Below, piece by piece: positions 51,472 through 60,669 of a stretch of 64,000 nt of DNA. The position numbers and the translations under genes were made by a program. The first letter of the stretch is position 1, and each line of letters begins with the position of its first letter. Source of the stretch: Acidimicrobiaceae bacterium (GTDB lineage: Bacteria > Actinomycetota > Acidimicrobiia > Acidimicrobiales > RAAP-2); NCBI GenBank assembly GCA_003170315.1, contig PNAH01000010.1, positions 34,437-98,436 on the forward strand, written 5' to 3'. Under the pieces are notes generated by a model. The model made no database searches and was not told the origin of the DNA. It worked only from the letters and a program-made list of their open reading frames with translations.

Positions 51472-51495
51472 CGTATATCAGTCCCCTAACTAGAG
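51472..51495 (-). repeat. Right copy of an imperfect inverted repeat flanking the SIMPL gene
   Basis: It pairs with 50539-50562 and carries CAGTCCCCTA. The sequence CCCTAACTAG is also present at both sites in direct orientation. Confidence 0.4.
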
Positions 51496-51532
51496 CGCGA
51501 GACCCATCGTCCGCACGGCAGCTCCGATCGAA

Positions 51533-53719
51533 TCACCCCTCGAACACCGACGTCACTGGCGAAACACCTTCTCCGGTCGTAAGACTCTTGGAGGAGCGAT
51601 TGACGAAAAGTAGTCGCCCAAAGCGACTCGGGAACCACCAGTTACGTTTCCCGAACAACGTGACCAACGACGGAACGAAGAGTGCCCGAATTATCGTGGC
51701 GTCAAGCAGAATACCGATCCCCAGACCCGTCGCCAAGATCTTCACGTCGGTGAGCGGAGCCGACGCGAGGCTGATAAACGCCAAGAACAAGATCAGAGCT
51801 GCGCTCGTCACCAGTCGGCCAGTGCGGCCGAGACCTTCGACGAGGGCTTGATTCGTCGAATGCCCGGCGTCGTACTCCTCGCGCACTCGCGTGAGGATGA
51901 AAACCTCGTAGTCCATGGAGAGTCCGAAAAGAAACGCGAAGACCGTAATGGGTACCCAGATCGTCACGGCGCCCGTTGCCGGTATGCCAAAAATGGGCGA
52001 CGAACCGTGGCCGTCCTGCCAGAACCAGGTGAGAATCCCAAAGGTGGCCGCGAGCGACACGACGTTGAGGATCACGGCCTTTAGTGCGAGGATGATGGAA
52101 CGCAACGCCCGCGCCAATAATAGAAACGTCAGAATCGCCAAGACCCCGAGCATCAATGGGATGTTGCCATAGACGGCTGAGGTGAACGCCTGTTGTCCCG
52201 GGCCTTCGCCGGTCACGCCAACGACGCCGCGCATTTGGCGCAACGCCCTTTCGACGGAACGAGTGGGACCGAGCGTTGCGCTATTGAGCGTCTCAATGGT
52301 GGGAACCACGACGACGTCGGCAAAGCCGGCCCTCGTGCCCGCGGTGCCCGATGCCAAGGCCACGGTTTCGACACCGTGTACCGTGCGCAAGGTTTGGATC
52401 GTTGACTGAGCTCGTGTTGCGTCGACCAAGACTTCCATCGGCGTAATGACGCCGGCGGGCACTTTGCCCGAAAGCAGGTCTTGGTACTGCTGGTGAGCCG
52501 GACCACTCTGTGCTTCCGCCTGGGCGGAGGTCTGACCGACGCGCAGGTGGAACACCGGCGAGATGGCAATACCTAGGATGAGAACCGCAGTGAGCAGGCC
52601 GAGCCACGGGTGTTTCGTGATTCCGGTGGCCCACGCCTTCCACCCTCGACTCGCCGAACTTTCGTTGCGAAGCCGCGGCCAGTCCCAGCGCGGACCGACA
52701 CTGGCGAGAATGGCCGGCAACAACGTGAGCACCACCGCGACCGAAACGAGCGGAATCAACATCCCGCCCAGGCCGGTGCTGCGCAAAAAGGGAACCGGCA
52801 AAACTATGAGTGACATCAGTCCGATCGCGACCGTCAAACCCGACAACAACACGGCGCGACCGGCCGTTTCCATCGCCTTCACCAATGCGTCCTCACTGGA
52901 CTCTCCTCGGGCGCGTTCTTCGCGCCAACGAGTGACCAGAAGCAACGAGTAGTCGATCGCGACACCGAGGCCCACGAGTGAAACGAGAAACTGGACGATG
53001 AATGAGACCGACGTGAGATAGGACAGTCCGAGCAACAGAAGGAACGTCGTGAGAATCGATACCGACGCGATAACGAGCGGCAGCACCGCGAGGAATGAAG
53101 CGAAGACGAATGCTAAGACCGCTAACGCGCCGATCCCGGCCAGGAGCGTCTCAATCAGGACACTCGGTCCCTTGGACGATCCCCCGGTACTGAGGGCATC
53201 AATCCCGGTGAGCCCGACGTTGTCGCCCGGCAGAGCTTTTGCGACGCTCGACTCCGTGGCGGCGATGCGCTGGTCGGCCCCGAGACCAGTGTTTGGCGGT
53301 GCGAATAGGTACGCGTACGTCGTGCGCCCATTGGACGTGATGAATTTCGAATCACTCGTGTTGAAGAAGTCAACAATGCGCACTTCGGGATTCGCCCCTT
53401 GCGCGCTGTGATACGCGCTCGCGATCGTCGACCGATCGCCTGTCACGTTCTGACCACCGGGAACCGTGATCACGAGTACCGAAGGAGTTACGTTCCCACC
53501 GTTGCCGTACAGGGCGAGGATCTTCACGCCGGTTTGGTAGGCCGGCTGACCGGGAAGGGAGAAATCGTAGCTGAGTCGATGGGTGAGTTGCGACGCCGCA
53601 TAACCACCGGCGGCGAAGCACACCAACCACGCGAGTATCACGCGCCGGCGGTGACGGATCACCCAACGACCAAGACGACCCAATCCAGACGATTCTTTTG
53701 CGGCTTTTGACGAGGGCAT
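51533..53719 (-). CDS. MMPL-family (RND-type) exporter
   Basis: 728 residues with about 12 membrane segments in two halves, each with an MMPL-type proton-relay helix: SLVGLGVAIDYSLLLVTRWR in the first and AFLFGLSMDYEVFILTRVRE in the second. Two outside porter loops follow segments 1 and 7. Such proteins export lipids, siderophores or drugs using proton flow. The start ATG 53719 has AAGGAATAAG upstream. The divergent MarR gene is the likely regulator. Confidence 0.93.
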   Translation of the reverse strand: MPSSKAAKESSGLGRLGRWVIRHRRRVILAWLVCFAAGGYAASQLTHRLSYDFSLPGQPAYQTGVKILALYGNGGNVTPSVLVITVPGGQNVTGDRSTIASAYHSAQGANPEVRIVDFFNTSDSKFITSNGRTTYAYLFAPPNTGLGADQRIAATESSVAKALPGDNVGLTGIDALSTGGSSKGPSVLIETLLAGIGALAVLAFVFASFLAVLPLVIASVSILTTFLLLLGLSYLTSVSFIVQFLVSLVGLGVAIDYSLLLVTRWREERARGESSEDALVKAMETAGRAVLLSGLTVAIGLMSLIVLPVPFLRSTGLGGMLIPLVSVAVVLTLLPAILASVGPRWDWPRLRNESSASRGWKAWATGITKHPWLGLLTAVLILGIAISPVFHLRVGQTSAQAEAQSGPAHQQYQDLLSGKVPAGVITPMEVLVDATRAQSTIQTLRTVHGVETVALASGTAGTRAGFADVVVVPTIETLNSATLGPTRSVERALRQMRGVVGVTGEGPGQQAFTSAVYGNIPLMLGVLAILTFLLLARALRSIILALKAVILNVVSLAATFGILTWFWQDGHGSSPIFGIPATGAVTIWVPITVFAFLFGLSMDYEVFILTRVREEYDAGHSTNQALVEGLGRTGRLVTSAALILFLAFISLASAPLTDVKILATGLGIGILLDATIIRALFVPSLVTLFGKRNWWFPSRFGRLLFVNRSSKSLTTGEGVSPVTSVFEG

Positions 53720-53782
53720 TCTTATTCCTTCGTAATCGAATTAGTCTTTGCCGAATAGTTCTAGCATGAATCATTCTCAGTG

Positions 53783-53788
53783 TACAAT
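53783..53788 (+). promoter_or_regulatory. -10 hexamer TACAAT, leaderless promoter of marR-type gene
   Basis: TACAAT ends 5 bases before the GTG at 53794, in the 74-base gap shared with the MMPL gene. Confidence 0.5.
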
Positions 53789-53793
53789 AGTTT

Positions 53794-54318
53794 GTGGACC
53801 AAATTCCCGCCGACGAAGAGTCCGCACCTCACGACGCCGGCGTGTCGATGCCTGGGAACTCCGTGGGATTCGCCCTGTCCCAAATTGGCCTCGAGACCTC
53901 GCGCCAGTTCGGTGAGGTAGTCGCCAAATTGGGTCTCGAACCACGCCATTTCGCCGTACTGCACGCCGTCCACCGTGACTTGGGTCAGGCACAACAGACG
54001 ATCGGCGACCTCTTGGCGATTCCCGCGAGCACGATGGTTGCGATCGTTGACCACCTCGAACGTGAGGGACTTCTCGTACGAAGACCGCACCTTACGGATC
54101 GACGAGCTCGGATACTGCATCTCACCGAGCGGGGCGAATCGCTGCTGTCCAAGGCTCAGGCCGAAGCAATGGTCCAAGAAGCTCGCATCTGCGCGGGACT
54201 TCAGCCCCGCCAACGCACGGAGTTGCTCACCTTGCTGCACCGAATCTCTCTGAATCTCGGCGTGTCGTCATCAGCGTTGCCCGATCGAGGCAGTGGCGAA
54301 CGTCCGCAAAAGATCTGA
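53794..54318 (+). CDS. MarR-family regulator
   Basis: 174 residues from a GTG. The winged helix runs through LGQAQQTIGDLLAIPASTMV, VDHLEREGLLVRRPHLTDRR and ARILHLTERGESLL, with the DRR of the wing conserved. MarR proteins usually repress a neighbouring efflux or detoxification gene and respond to phenolic or oxidising ligands. The divergent MMPL exporter, 74 bases away, is the obvious target. Confidence 0.93.
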   Translation: MDQIPADEESAPHDAGVSMPGNSVGFALSQIGLETSRQFGEVVAKLGLEPRHFAVLHAVHRDLGQAQQTIGDLLAIPASTMVAIVDHLEREGLLVRRPHLTDRRARILHLTERGESLLSKAQAEAMVQEARICAGLQPRQRTELLTLLHRISLNLGVSSSALPDRGSGERPQKI

Positions 54319-54416
54319 ATCACTCCCTCACCGCGACTCGTTAGGCGAAGTCTCTTCGAGTGATCGGGCGCGTAACGACGCCAAGATACGAATCAGAAAG
54401 TGGCGATCTCGTCCGC

Positions 54417-55562
54417 CTAGGCGTCCCTCTTCACCATTCGCCAGGCGCCGAGCGCGGTCCAACCGACGAGCCAAGCGATCACGACGCAAATCGCAACGGT
54501 CAAGCTCTCCGGGACCAAGCTCGGCCCACCACCCGGACCACCCCCGCCACCACCTAGGTTGTGCGGGAGCGCCGACGGTTCCAAGTGCGACATCGCGAGA
54601 CCGACGAGGCCCCGCTGAGCGTTGATGAGGTGAGGAATCGCCACTCGCGAGAACAACGGCGTAAGTATGACTTCGAGCACGATCATCAGCACGACCGGGA
54701 CCGTTCTTTGGCCCATCAGCGAGGCCAGACCGAGTCCGACGATGAAGCCAATCGTTGCCTCCAGCTCGATCCACAACCCGGTCCTGATCATCAAGGCGTC
54801 CGACGGATACAAGAACAGTTTCGAGTAGGCCTTGTAGTTCTGCTCGGCGACCTTCACGGCGTCGGCCTTCAGCGTCGCGGGCGAGATGTTCTGGAATCCC
54901 GTGGTGCCGCGCGGAACGACGACCTTCCCCTTGCCGTTGACGTAGCACGGCACGTTATTCGGACCGAAGTTAGGAAGGCCGCATACTGCTTCTTTCGGAT
55001 GGCTCGCCGCCCAATGGTTGAAGCCCGCGGCGCTCAGTCCCGGAGGTACGTTGATGCCCTCGTAGCTCAGCTTGGTGGGAGCGGCGAAGACGCAGACCGC
55101 GCAGACGATGGTGAAGCCCACCGCGACCAGCGGCACGATGATCGCCAGGCCCGCCGGGATTCTCGCGAAATACAGCGCGAGGCGCGATCGGCCGGTGATG
55201 ACGAGATGTCGGAACATCCCGTCGGTGAGGTCGGTCGAGCCGGCCGAGCAGCCCAGCGTGGCCGCGACGATGAAGCCGAGAAAGAACAGGAAGCCGATCA
55301 CCAGGGCCGTGAAGATGTCGTAGCCACCGGCCGGTCCGTAGGACTTGGGCGCCACGGCGTGCGCGATCAATCGAACGAGGAGAAAGATCGTCGGCACCCC
55401 GATGTATACGACGATCAACGCCGCCATGAGGCCTCGTCGTTTGCGCAGCTCCATGATCCTGGTCCTGATCATCGCGCCATTGGGAATCCACGAACCTCGA
55501 TTGTCGCGCGAGTCGGTGTTCGCTTCGAGGGCGGGCGCGGGACCGTTCGCTAGGGACGTCAT
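54417..55562 (-). CDS. ABC-type exporter, permease subunit
   Basis: 381 residues from ATG 55562, which overlaps the ATPase stop by four bases. About six membrane segments, with MAALIVVYIGVPTIFLLVRL as the first. A large outside loop between segments 4 and 5 has two or three cysteines. A glycine-rich stretch (GGGGGGPGGGP) lies before the last segment. It forms an ABC-2 type exporter with the ATPase. The substrate is unknown; no regulator is attached. Confidence 0.85.
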   Translation of the reverse strand: MTSLANGPAPALEANTDSRDNRGSWIPNGAMIRTRIMELRKRRGLMAALIVVYIGVPTIFLLVRLIAHAVAPKSYGPAGGYDIFTALVIGFLFFLGFIVAATLGCSAGSTDLTDGMFRHLVITGRSRLALYFARIPAGLAIIVPLVAVGFTIVCAVCVFAAPTKLSYEGINVPPGLSAAGFNHWAASHPKEAVCGLPNFGPNNVPCYVNGKGKVVVPRGTTGFQNISPATLKADAVKVAEQNYKAYSKLFLYPSDALMIRTGLWIELEATIGFIVGLGLASLMGQRTVPVVLMIVLEVILTPLFSRVAIPHLINAQRGLVGLAMSHLEPSALPHNLGGGGGGPGGGPSLVPESLTVAICVVIAWLVGWTALGAWRMVKRDA

Positions 55563-56536
55563 ACGTTCTCCCCTAATCGACTCGTGACCTGCAAAAACCA
55601 CGACTCGAGCGACACCTGCAGCTCCTCGAGGCGGTAGACGGAAATCCCGTCTTCGACGAGGAGGCGGTTGATCTCGGCGATGGCATCTTTCCCGGTGCCC
55701 GACGGCAGGTGAATCGACAGTCCCGATGCCTCGACGTCGATCTTCTCCCCGAAGGCAGTCGCGGCGAGGACCGTTCGGGCCCGATCGGGGGACGAGCAAC
55801 CAACCTGCACCTCCACGGCCGCGCCGGCGAGCAGTTCGGAAATGGGACCCTGACGTATAACATTGCCGCGGTCCACGATGGCCACGGCGTCACAGGTTCG
55901 TTGAACCTCATCCAAGAGGTGCGAGGAGAGCATGACGGTGCGACCTTCGGCCACCAGCGAGAGGATCATGTCGCGCATCTCGTGCATGCCCGCCGGGTCG
56001 AGCCCGTTCATCGGTTCGTCCAGGATCAAGAGTTGTGGGTCGCCGAGCAGACACGCGGCCACGCCCAGGCGCTGGCGCATGCCCATCGAGTACTTCGACA
56101 CACGGTCGTCGGCGCGGTGCATCAGGCCGACGCGCTCTAACGACGAATCGATGCGATCTCTTGCCGCGCGCTCGCGCGCGGCCGCAAGGATCTCGAGATT
56201 CTGTCGACCGGTTAAGTGACCGTGAAATCGAGGTTCGTCGACGATGGCGCCGACACGTGCGAGTGCGCGGTCGCGATGGCGAGGTACCGGAACGCCGAGC
56301 AGCGACATCGTGCCCTTGTCGGCGTGGGTCAAACCGAGCAGGACACGAATGAGGGTGGTCTTGCCGGCGCCGTTGGGACCCAAGTAGCCGAACGCACATC
56401 CTCGAGGAACGAGTAACTCCACGTCGTTCACCGCCGCGTTGTCTCCGAAGCGCTTGGTCAAGCCGTGCGTCTCGACGGCCCAAGAGTTCTCCGCAGAGTT
56501 CGATTGCGACGTGTCGTCCATATTCACCACACTCAT
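55559..56536 (-). CDS. ABC-type exporter, ATP-binding subunit
   Basis: 325 residues. Walker A GPNGAGKTTL, signature YSMGMRQRLGVA and Walker B LLILDEPMNGLDPAG are complete. The C-terminal extension (after about residue 225) has the domain found in multidrug and lantibiotic ABC-2 ATPases. Its stop overlaps the permease start (ATGA). AAGGTGATG lies upstream of ATG 56536. The gap to the amt gene contains a CCTTAG/CTAAGG dyad. Confidence 0.93.
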   Translation of the reverse strand: MSVVNMDDTSQSNSAENSWAVETHGLTKRFGDNAAVNDVELLVPRGCAFGYLGPNGAGKTTLIRVLLGLTHADKGTMSLLGVPVPRHRDRALARVGAIVDEPRFHGHLTGRQNLEILAAARERAARDRIDSSLERVGLMHRADDRVSKYSMGMRQRLGVAACLLGDPQLLILDEPMNGLDPAGMHEMRDMILSLVAEGRTVMLSSHLLDEVQRTCDAVAIVDRGNVIRQGPISELLAGAAVEVQVGCSSPDRARTVLAATAFGEKIDVEASGLSIHLPSGTGKDAIAEINRLLVEDGISVYRLEELQVSLESWFLQVTSRLGENV

Positions 56537-56849
56537 GTCGACATCACCTTCTCGTAAGTTCCGGCCTCTCAGCCAAGACTAAGTCCAGGCGCGAAAATGG
56601 ACCATCGGGGTAAACCCTTAGCGCCCTAAGGCCGCAAATGAAACTACAAAATTATCTCGAGGTTCCACAGGACGCTCGTCTCGTGTTCAAGTTCTACGTT
56701 GGATCTCACGATTGAAGGGTTCACCAGACACGAAGCTCTCGCTTCCTAGGCCTGATTCACCGCGGCGTCACGCCATCGCGTCACCTGGCGACCTAATCTG
56801 AGTTTCGACGTTCGATTCTGAACGACCGACAGCGTTGTTGGGAGGTCAT
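56537..56849. other. 313-base divergent intergenic region
   Basis: It contains a dyad, CCTTAG-CGCC-CTAAGG at 56616-56631, about 80 bases upstream of the ABC operon, and otherwise only presumed promoters for the ABC operon and the ammonium channel. I see no gene. Confidence 0.45.
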
Positions 56850-58127
56850 ATGCACGTGAACGCCGGTGATACCGCCTGGATGCTCGCGGCGACCGCGTTG
56901 GTCTTTTTCATGATGCCCGGTCTGGCCTTCTTCTACGGAGGACTGGTCGACGAACGGAACGTCCTCTCCACGATGGCCCAGTCCTTCGTCGCGATTGGGA
57001 TCATCTCCGTGCTCTGGATCGTGATCGGTTACTCGCTGGTGTTCGGTCCCGACCACGCCGGGATCATCGGGGGCCTGCAGAACTTCATGTTGCGCGGCGT
57101 CGGCAACACCCCGACGGCGTTCGCACCCAGTATTCCTCCCTTATTGTTCATGGCCTTTCAGATGAAGTTCGCGGTCATCACGCCGGCGCTCATCGCCGGG
57201 GCCTTCATCGGACGGATGCGCTTCTCGGGCTACCTCGCGTTCATCGGACTCTGGTCGCTCCTGGTGTACTGCCCCTTCGCTCACTGGGTGTGGGGCGGCG
57301 GCTTCCTGGGCGCCGGCGGCTTGCACGCCGTTGACTTTGCCGGAGGATCGGTCGTGCATGAGTTGGCGGGAGCCTCGGCTCTGGCGACCGCGATCTACCT
57401 CGGGCGTCGCCACAAAGTCGACCGACCTCACAACGTGCCCTTTGTGCTTCTCGGCGCGGGCATCCTCTGGTTCGGCTGGTTCGGCTTCAACGCCGGCAGC
57501 GCCGGCAACGCCGGGTCGGTGGCCGTCGCCGCACTCGTCAACACCCAGATCGGGGCCTGCGCGGGGATGCTGGCGTGGATGACCATCGAATGGGTCCAGC
57601 GCCGCAAACCGTCGGGCATCGGCATCGCCTCGGGTGCGGTGGCCGGATTGGCCGCCATCACGCCGGCGTCGGGTTACGTACCGACGTGGGCATCGCTCGT
57701 GATCGGTGGCGCCGCTGGATTGCTCTGCTACCTGGCGGTGCGGCTCAAGGATCGACTTCGCTACGACGACGCACTGGACGTGGTGGGCGTGCACATGGTG
57801 GGTGGGTTCGTCGGTGTCGTGCTCACCGGGGTCTTCGCCAGCCTCGCCGTGAACGCCTTGGGTGCATCCGGTGGGACTGTGCAGTTCGGACGCGAGACGG
57901 TCCTGGCGCTCGCTGCGCTGATATTCCCGTTCGTGATGACCTTGATCATCTTGTGGATCGTTGACAAGACCGTCGGGCTACGTGTGAGCATCGCGGACCA
58001 AGACGCCGGGCTCGACATGAGCGAGCACGATGAGGTCGGCTATGACTGGTTATCGCCGAGTTCGAAGGACCGTCAAGCGCCGACCAATGGAGAAGTGTCC
58101 GGTCCAGAATCCCCTAACGACGACTGA
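56850..58127 (+). CDS. amt: Ammonium channel (Amt/Rh family)
   Basis: 425 residues from ATG 56850, which has GGGAGG upstream. Eleven membrane segments are expected. The twin pore histidines are in GGSVVHELAG and DVVGVHMVGG, and the opening WMLAATALVFFMMPGLAFFY is typical. It conducts ammonium into the cell. No glnK gene follows, unlike in many bacteria. The C-terminal tail (ISEHDEVGYDW-like) is the usual regulatory region. A hairpin at 58156-58182 follows. Confidence 0.94.
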   Translation: MHVNAGDTAWMLAATALVFFMMPGLAFFYGGLVDERNVLSTMAQSFVAIGIISVLWIVIGYSLVFGPDHAGIIGGLQNFMLRGVGNTPTAFAPSIPPLLFMAFQMKFAVITPALIAGAFIGRMRFSGYLAFIGLWSLLVYCPFAHWVWGGGFLGAGGLHAVDFAGGSVVHELAGASALATAIYLGRRHKVDRPHNVPFVLLGAGILWFGWFGFNAGSAGNAGSVAVAALVNTQIGACAGMLAWMTIEWVQRRKPSGIGIASGAVAGLAAITPASGYVPTWASLVIGGAAGLLCYLAVRLKDRLRYDDALDVVGVHMVGGFVGVVLTGVFASLAVNALGASGGTVQFGRETVLALAALIFPFVMTLIILWIVDKTVGLRVSIADQDAGLDMSEHDEVGYDWLSPSSKDRQAPTNGEVSGPESPNDD

Positions 58128-58155
58128 CGACTCAACCGAAGGACCAATTTAGGTG

Positions 58156-58182
58156 ATCGCGGCATCAACGAGACGCCGCGAT
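58156..58182. terminator. Hairpin between convergent amt and epimerase genes
   Basis: ATCGCGGC and GCCGCGAT form a perfect 8-base stem around an 11-base loop in a convergent gap. Confidence 0.55.
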
Positions 58183-58190
58183 GACTCGTT

Positions 58191-59069
58191 TCACGACTCG
58201 GGAATGTGATCTCGCCAAGAGTGACGGGGTTGGTAGCCAATAACTTCGCGAGCACGGTCAATGGCGAGCAACGATTCAAACTCTCCGATGTCGCGAGTGA
58301 GCGACACTCCGGGGAACACCTCAGCCAAGAGAGCCGCCGACGGTCGGTTCATCACCGTATCCGCCGCCGCAATGATCAAGCCCGGGCTACTCGCGAGCGA
58401 CTCTGATGGCGCCGTGAGGGATAGGCGGCAGGCGGTCGCGACGTCGCGACCGTCTACGTAGCCCCACAAGTTCCACTTTCGAAGGTGCGGATCGACCCAC
58501 ATCGACGGGAACGCTCGGTAGTCGTCCGGATCCATGATGTTGGAAAAGCGAAGGGCGACGAACGGCATCCCGGACCACTGCGCGATGTGCCCGGCGATAG
58601 TCTCGCTGGCGACCTTCGATAGCGCGTACGTCGAGGTCGGTACTGGGTAGTGATCTTCGTCTACCGGTGCGTACCGAGGAGGAAGACCATTGGTCTCAGT
58701 GAACGGAAGTCCCAGTGTCGTCTCGCTGGAGGCCCACACCACACGACTGAGGCCGCAATGTGCAGCGGCGTGAAAGATGTTGAAGTTCATGGTGATATTC
58801 GTGTTGAACGTGACCGCCGGAGTGTGGATCCCCGGCGCTGGAATGTTGGCGAGGTGAATTACCGCATCGACGTCCTTCAGAACTTCGAGCGCTTGACCGT
58901 AATCGGTGAGGTCCGCTCGGACCGCACCGTTCTCGACCTCGTCTCGCGACGAAGCGATGTCCGTCGCCACGACGTCGTAGCCATGTTCCTTGAGATCGCG
59001 CACCACTGAGCGCCCGGCCTTCCCGCTGGCTCCGGTCACACATATGCGCTGCGTTGTCGATTCAGCCAT
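58191..59069 (-). CDS. NAD-dependent epimerase/dehydratase-family protein (extended SDR)
   Basis: 292 residues from ATG 59069, which follows GAGAGGTGG. The nucleotide-binding loop is CVTGASGKAGRSVV, and the catalytic pair YxxxK is in STYALSKVASE near 150. The layout is that of extended short-chain dehydrogenases acting on nucleotide sugars or related compounds. The gene stands alone. The substrate is unknown. Confidence 0.9.
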   Translation of the reverse strand: MAESTTQRICVTGASGKAGRSVVRDLKEHGYDVVATDIASSRDEVENGAVRADLTDYGQALEVLKDVDAVIHLANIPAPGIHTPAVTFNTNITMNFNIFHAAAHCGLSRVVWASSETTLGLPFTETNGLPPRYAPVDEDHYPVPTSTYALSKVASETIAGHIAQWSGMPFVALRFSNIMDPDDYRAFPSMWVDPHLRKWNLWGYVDGRDVATACRLSLTAPSESLASSPGLIIAAADTVMNRPSAALLAEVFPGVSLTRDIGEFESLLAIDRAREVIGYQPRHSWRDHIPES

Positions 59070-59297
59070 GCCGGCCACCTCTCATCCCGTTGTCGCGGCA
59101 CTACGGACTTGCCGTATGAAGTCCTATCACTTTCGAGGCCGCCCAAACGCAGACAGAGTGCCAAGCGAGGACTGAACTGTTCACGAAGTTATATCAAGGT
59201 TCGGACAGGATCCAAACACTGAAGCAGTGCAGCGCTAAGAACTTATGTGGACAGGTACCTAGTCGAAGAGTGAGATAACACCGTCCGTTGCAAGGTC

Positions 59298-59495
59298 GTG
59301 AAGGTGCGCGAGATCATTAAGGAGATCGAATCCGATGGATGGTTCCTTAGTAGACAGCGTGGAAGTCATCGCCAATTCCATCACCCGACAAAGCTTGGCT
59401 GCGTGACGGTGCCTGGTCATATGTCCGACGAAGTTCCGAGGGGTACTCTCGCTAACATCATGAGACAAGCCGGTTTGAGGGGGCGAAAACAATGA
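59298..59495 (+). CDS. hicA: HicA-type mRNA interferase toxin
   Basis: 65 residues from a GTG. KVREIIKEIESDGWFLSRQR then GSHRQFHHP is the HicA dsRNA-binding-like fold, with the catalytic histidine in GSH (His24), so the toxin looks active. HicA cleaves mRNA in ribosome-independent fashion. The antitoxin gene overlaps its end by four bases (ATGA). The DNA here is poorer in GC than the flanking genes, suggesting transfer. Confidence 0.9.
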   Translation: MKVREIIKEIESDGWFLSRQRGSHRQFHHPTKLGCVTVPGHMSDEVPRGTLANIMRQAGLRGRKQ

Positions 59496-59707
59496 CCGAA
59501 TATACGATCGTAATTGAAGACGCTGGGACGAACTTTGCAGCATACGTGATTGGACTCGACGGAGTCATTACCACCGGCCAGTCCATAGCTGAAATAATTG
59601 AGAACATGCGTGAGGCGATCCCTTTTCATATTGAAGGCATGCGTCTAAGCGGCAACGAGTTGCTCGAACCGATGCCGATTGTCAAGACAATTCAGGTCGT
59701 TTCGTAG
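59492..59707 (+). CDS. hicB: HicB-type antitoxin
   Basis: 71 residues. TIVIEDAGTNFAAYVIGLDG followed by GQSIAEIIENMREAIPFHIE is the partial RNase-H-like HicB fold. It lacks the C-terminal DNA-binding domain of longer HicB proteins, so autorepression by this protein is less certain. It should bind and block HicA. Confidence 0.9.
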   Translation: MTEYTIVIEDAGTNFAAYVIGLDGVITTGQSIAEIIENMREAIPFHIEGMRLSGNELLEPMPIVKTIQVVS

Positions 59708-59792
59708 ACATCGTCACCTCTGCCAGAACTCGGCTCACCTTCTACTAATCGCCGAATACGCTTCTCGAACAGAGCGGCGGAGGCGACAGGAT

Positions 59793-60662
59793 TTATCGCC
59801 AATCTTGGACTGCTCGACCGAGGGTCTCACTCACCTCCGTTCTCAGCTGCGCGGCGAGCGACGCTGCCGTAACCTCGCCGGAGTTGACGGGATCGGTGGC
59901 GTGAAAGCATTCCCAAAAGCGGATCAGTCCGTTCTCACCGTCGGAGTCGAACATTTTGGCCGCGAGACGCTGCCACCGATACTGGTACCAGACGTAGTTC
60001 AGCGGGCTCATCGGGTCGTCACCGCCCGTGTAATGGGCTTCGAGATCCTCTAACGAGCTGTAACCTTCGGCGCGCATCCGATCGTCAAGTCGCGGACTCT
60101 GCGTTCCCACGGTGGAGAGCACCTCAAGCGTGTTCAGACTTTCCGTCTGCTTCGTGGCGACGAACGCGTGGAGAGCCAGGTTGGCGAAGATCTCACCTAA
60201 CCAAAAGGTGGGCAACCGCAGGTCCCCGAGCGTTTCGAATGCGTGGCCGAGCTCATGGATCGTGATGAGGTCGAAGAACGGCTGCAGATCCAAGCCACCT
60301 GCGCCGTCGGGGTAGGTGGCAAGCAATCTCGTATAACCGCGAGGTGACGCCTCGCGAAGGTCTCGCCCCATGGCGATCCAGAAGTCTCCACTTCCGGCGG
60401 GCATCACCACGATGCCGGGGCGGATCTGACCATCGTCGTCGTTGAAGAACGGAAGCCCGTAGGGCTGTCTGCTCTCCCAATCCGCCTCGTCGGCGACGAT
60501 GACGGCGATGTCGGGCTCGACGCCGGAAAAGAGCCGACTGAAGTAGACGTAGGCGTCCGCGGCGACGTCGGCCGCGACCTGTGCGCGCGCCAGTGACCCC
60601 TCGCTGTAGCGCACCTCAAACGGATAGCCGCCAAGATGCGTGAGCCCTGATCCCATCGCCAT
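59793..60662 (-). CDS. Putative HExxH zinc metallopeptidase, no family recognised
   Basis: 289 residues from ATG 60662; ATG 60683 is an alternative. ITIHELGHAF gives HExxH at about 136-140, and LGEIFAN places a glutamate 16 residues after the second histidine, the gluzincin arrangement HExxH-x16-E. No signal peptide or membrane segment is seen. It follows the SRPBCC gene on the same strand after about 60 bases. A TAGGTT hexamer ends 7 bases before 60662. The substrate and role are unknown. Confidence 0.72.
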   Translation of the reverse strand: MAMGSGLTHLGGYPFEVRYSEGSLARAQVAADVAADAYVYFSRLFSGVEPDIAVIVADEADWESRQPYGLPFFNDDDGQIRPGIVVMPAGSGDFWIAMGRDLREASPRGYTRLLATYPDGAGGLDLQPFFDLITIHELGHAFETLGDLRLPTFWLGEIFANLALHAFVATKQTESLNTLEVLSTVGTQSPRLDDRMRAEGYSSLEDLEAHYTGGDDPMSPLNYVWYQYRWQRLAAKMFDSDGENGLIRFWECFHATDPVNSGEVTAASLAAQLRTEVSETLGRAVQDWR

Positions 60663-60669
60663 CTGACAA

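Noticed and set aside
54328-54948. Minus-strand Arg-rich frame overlapping the second ABC permease
   Set aside because: It is a shifted frame within the permease gene and shows no membrane helices or motifs.
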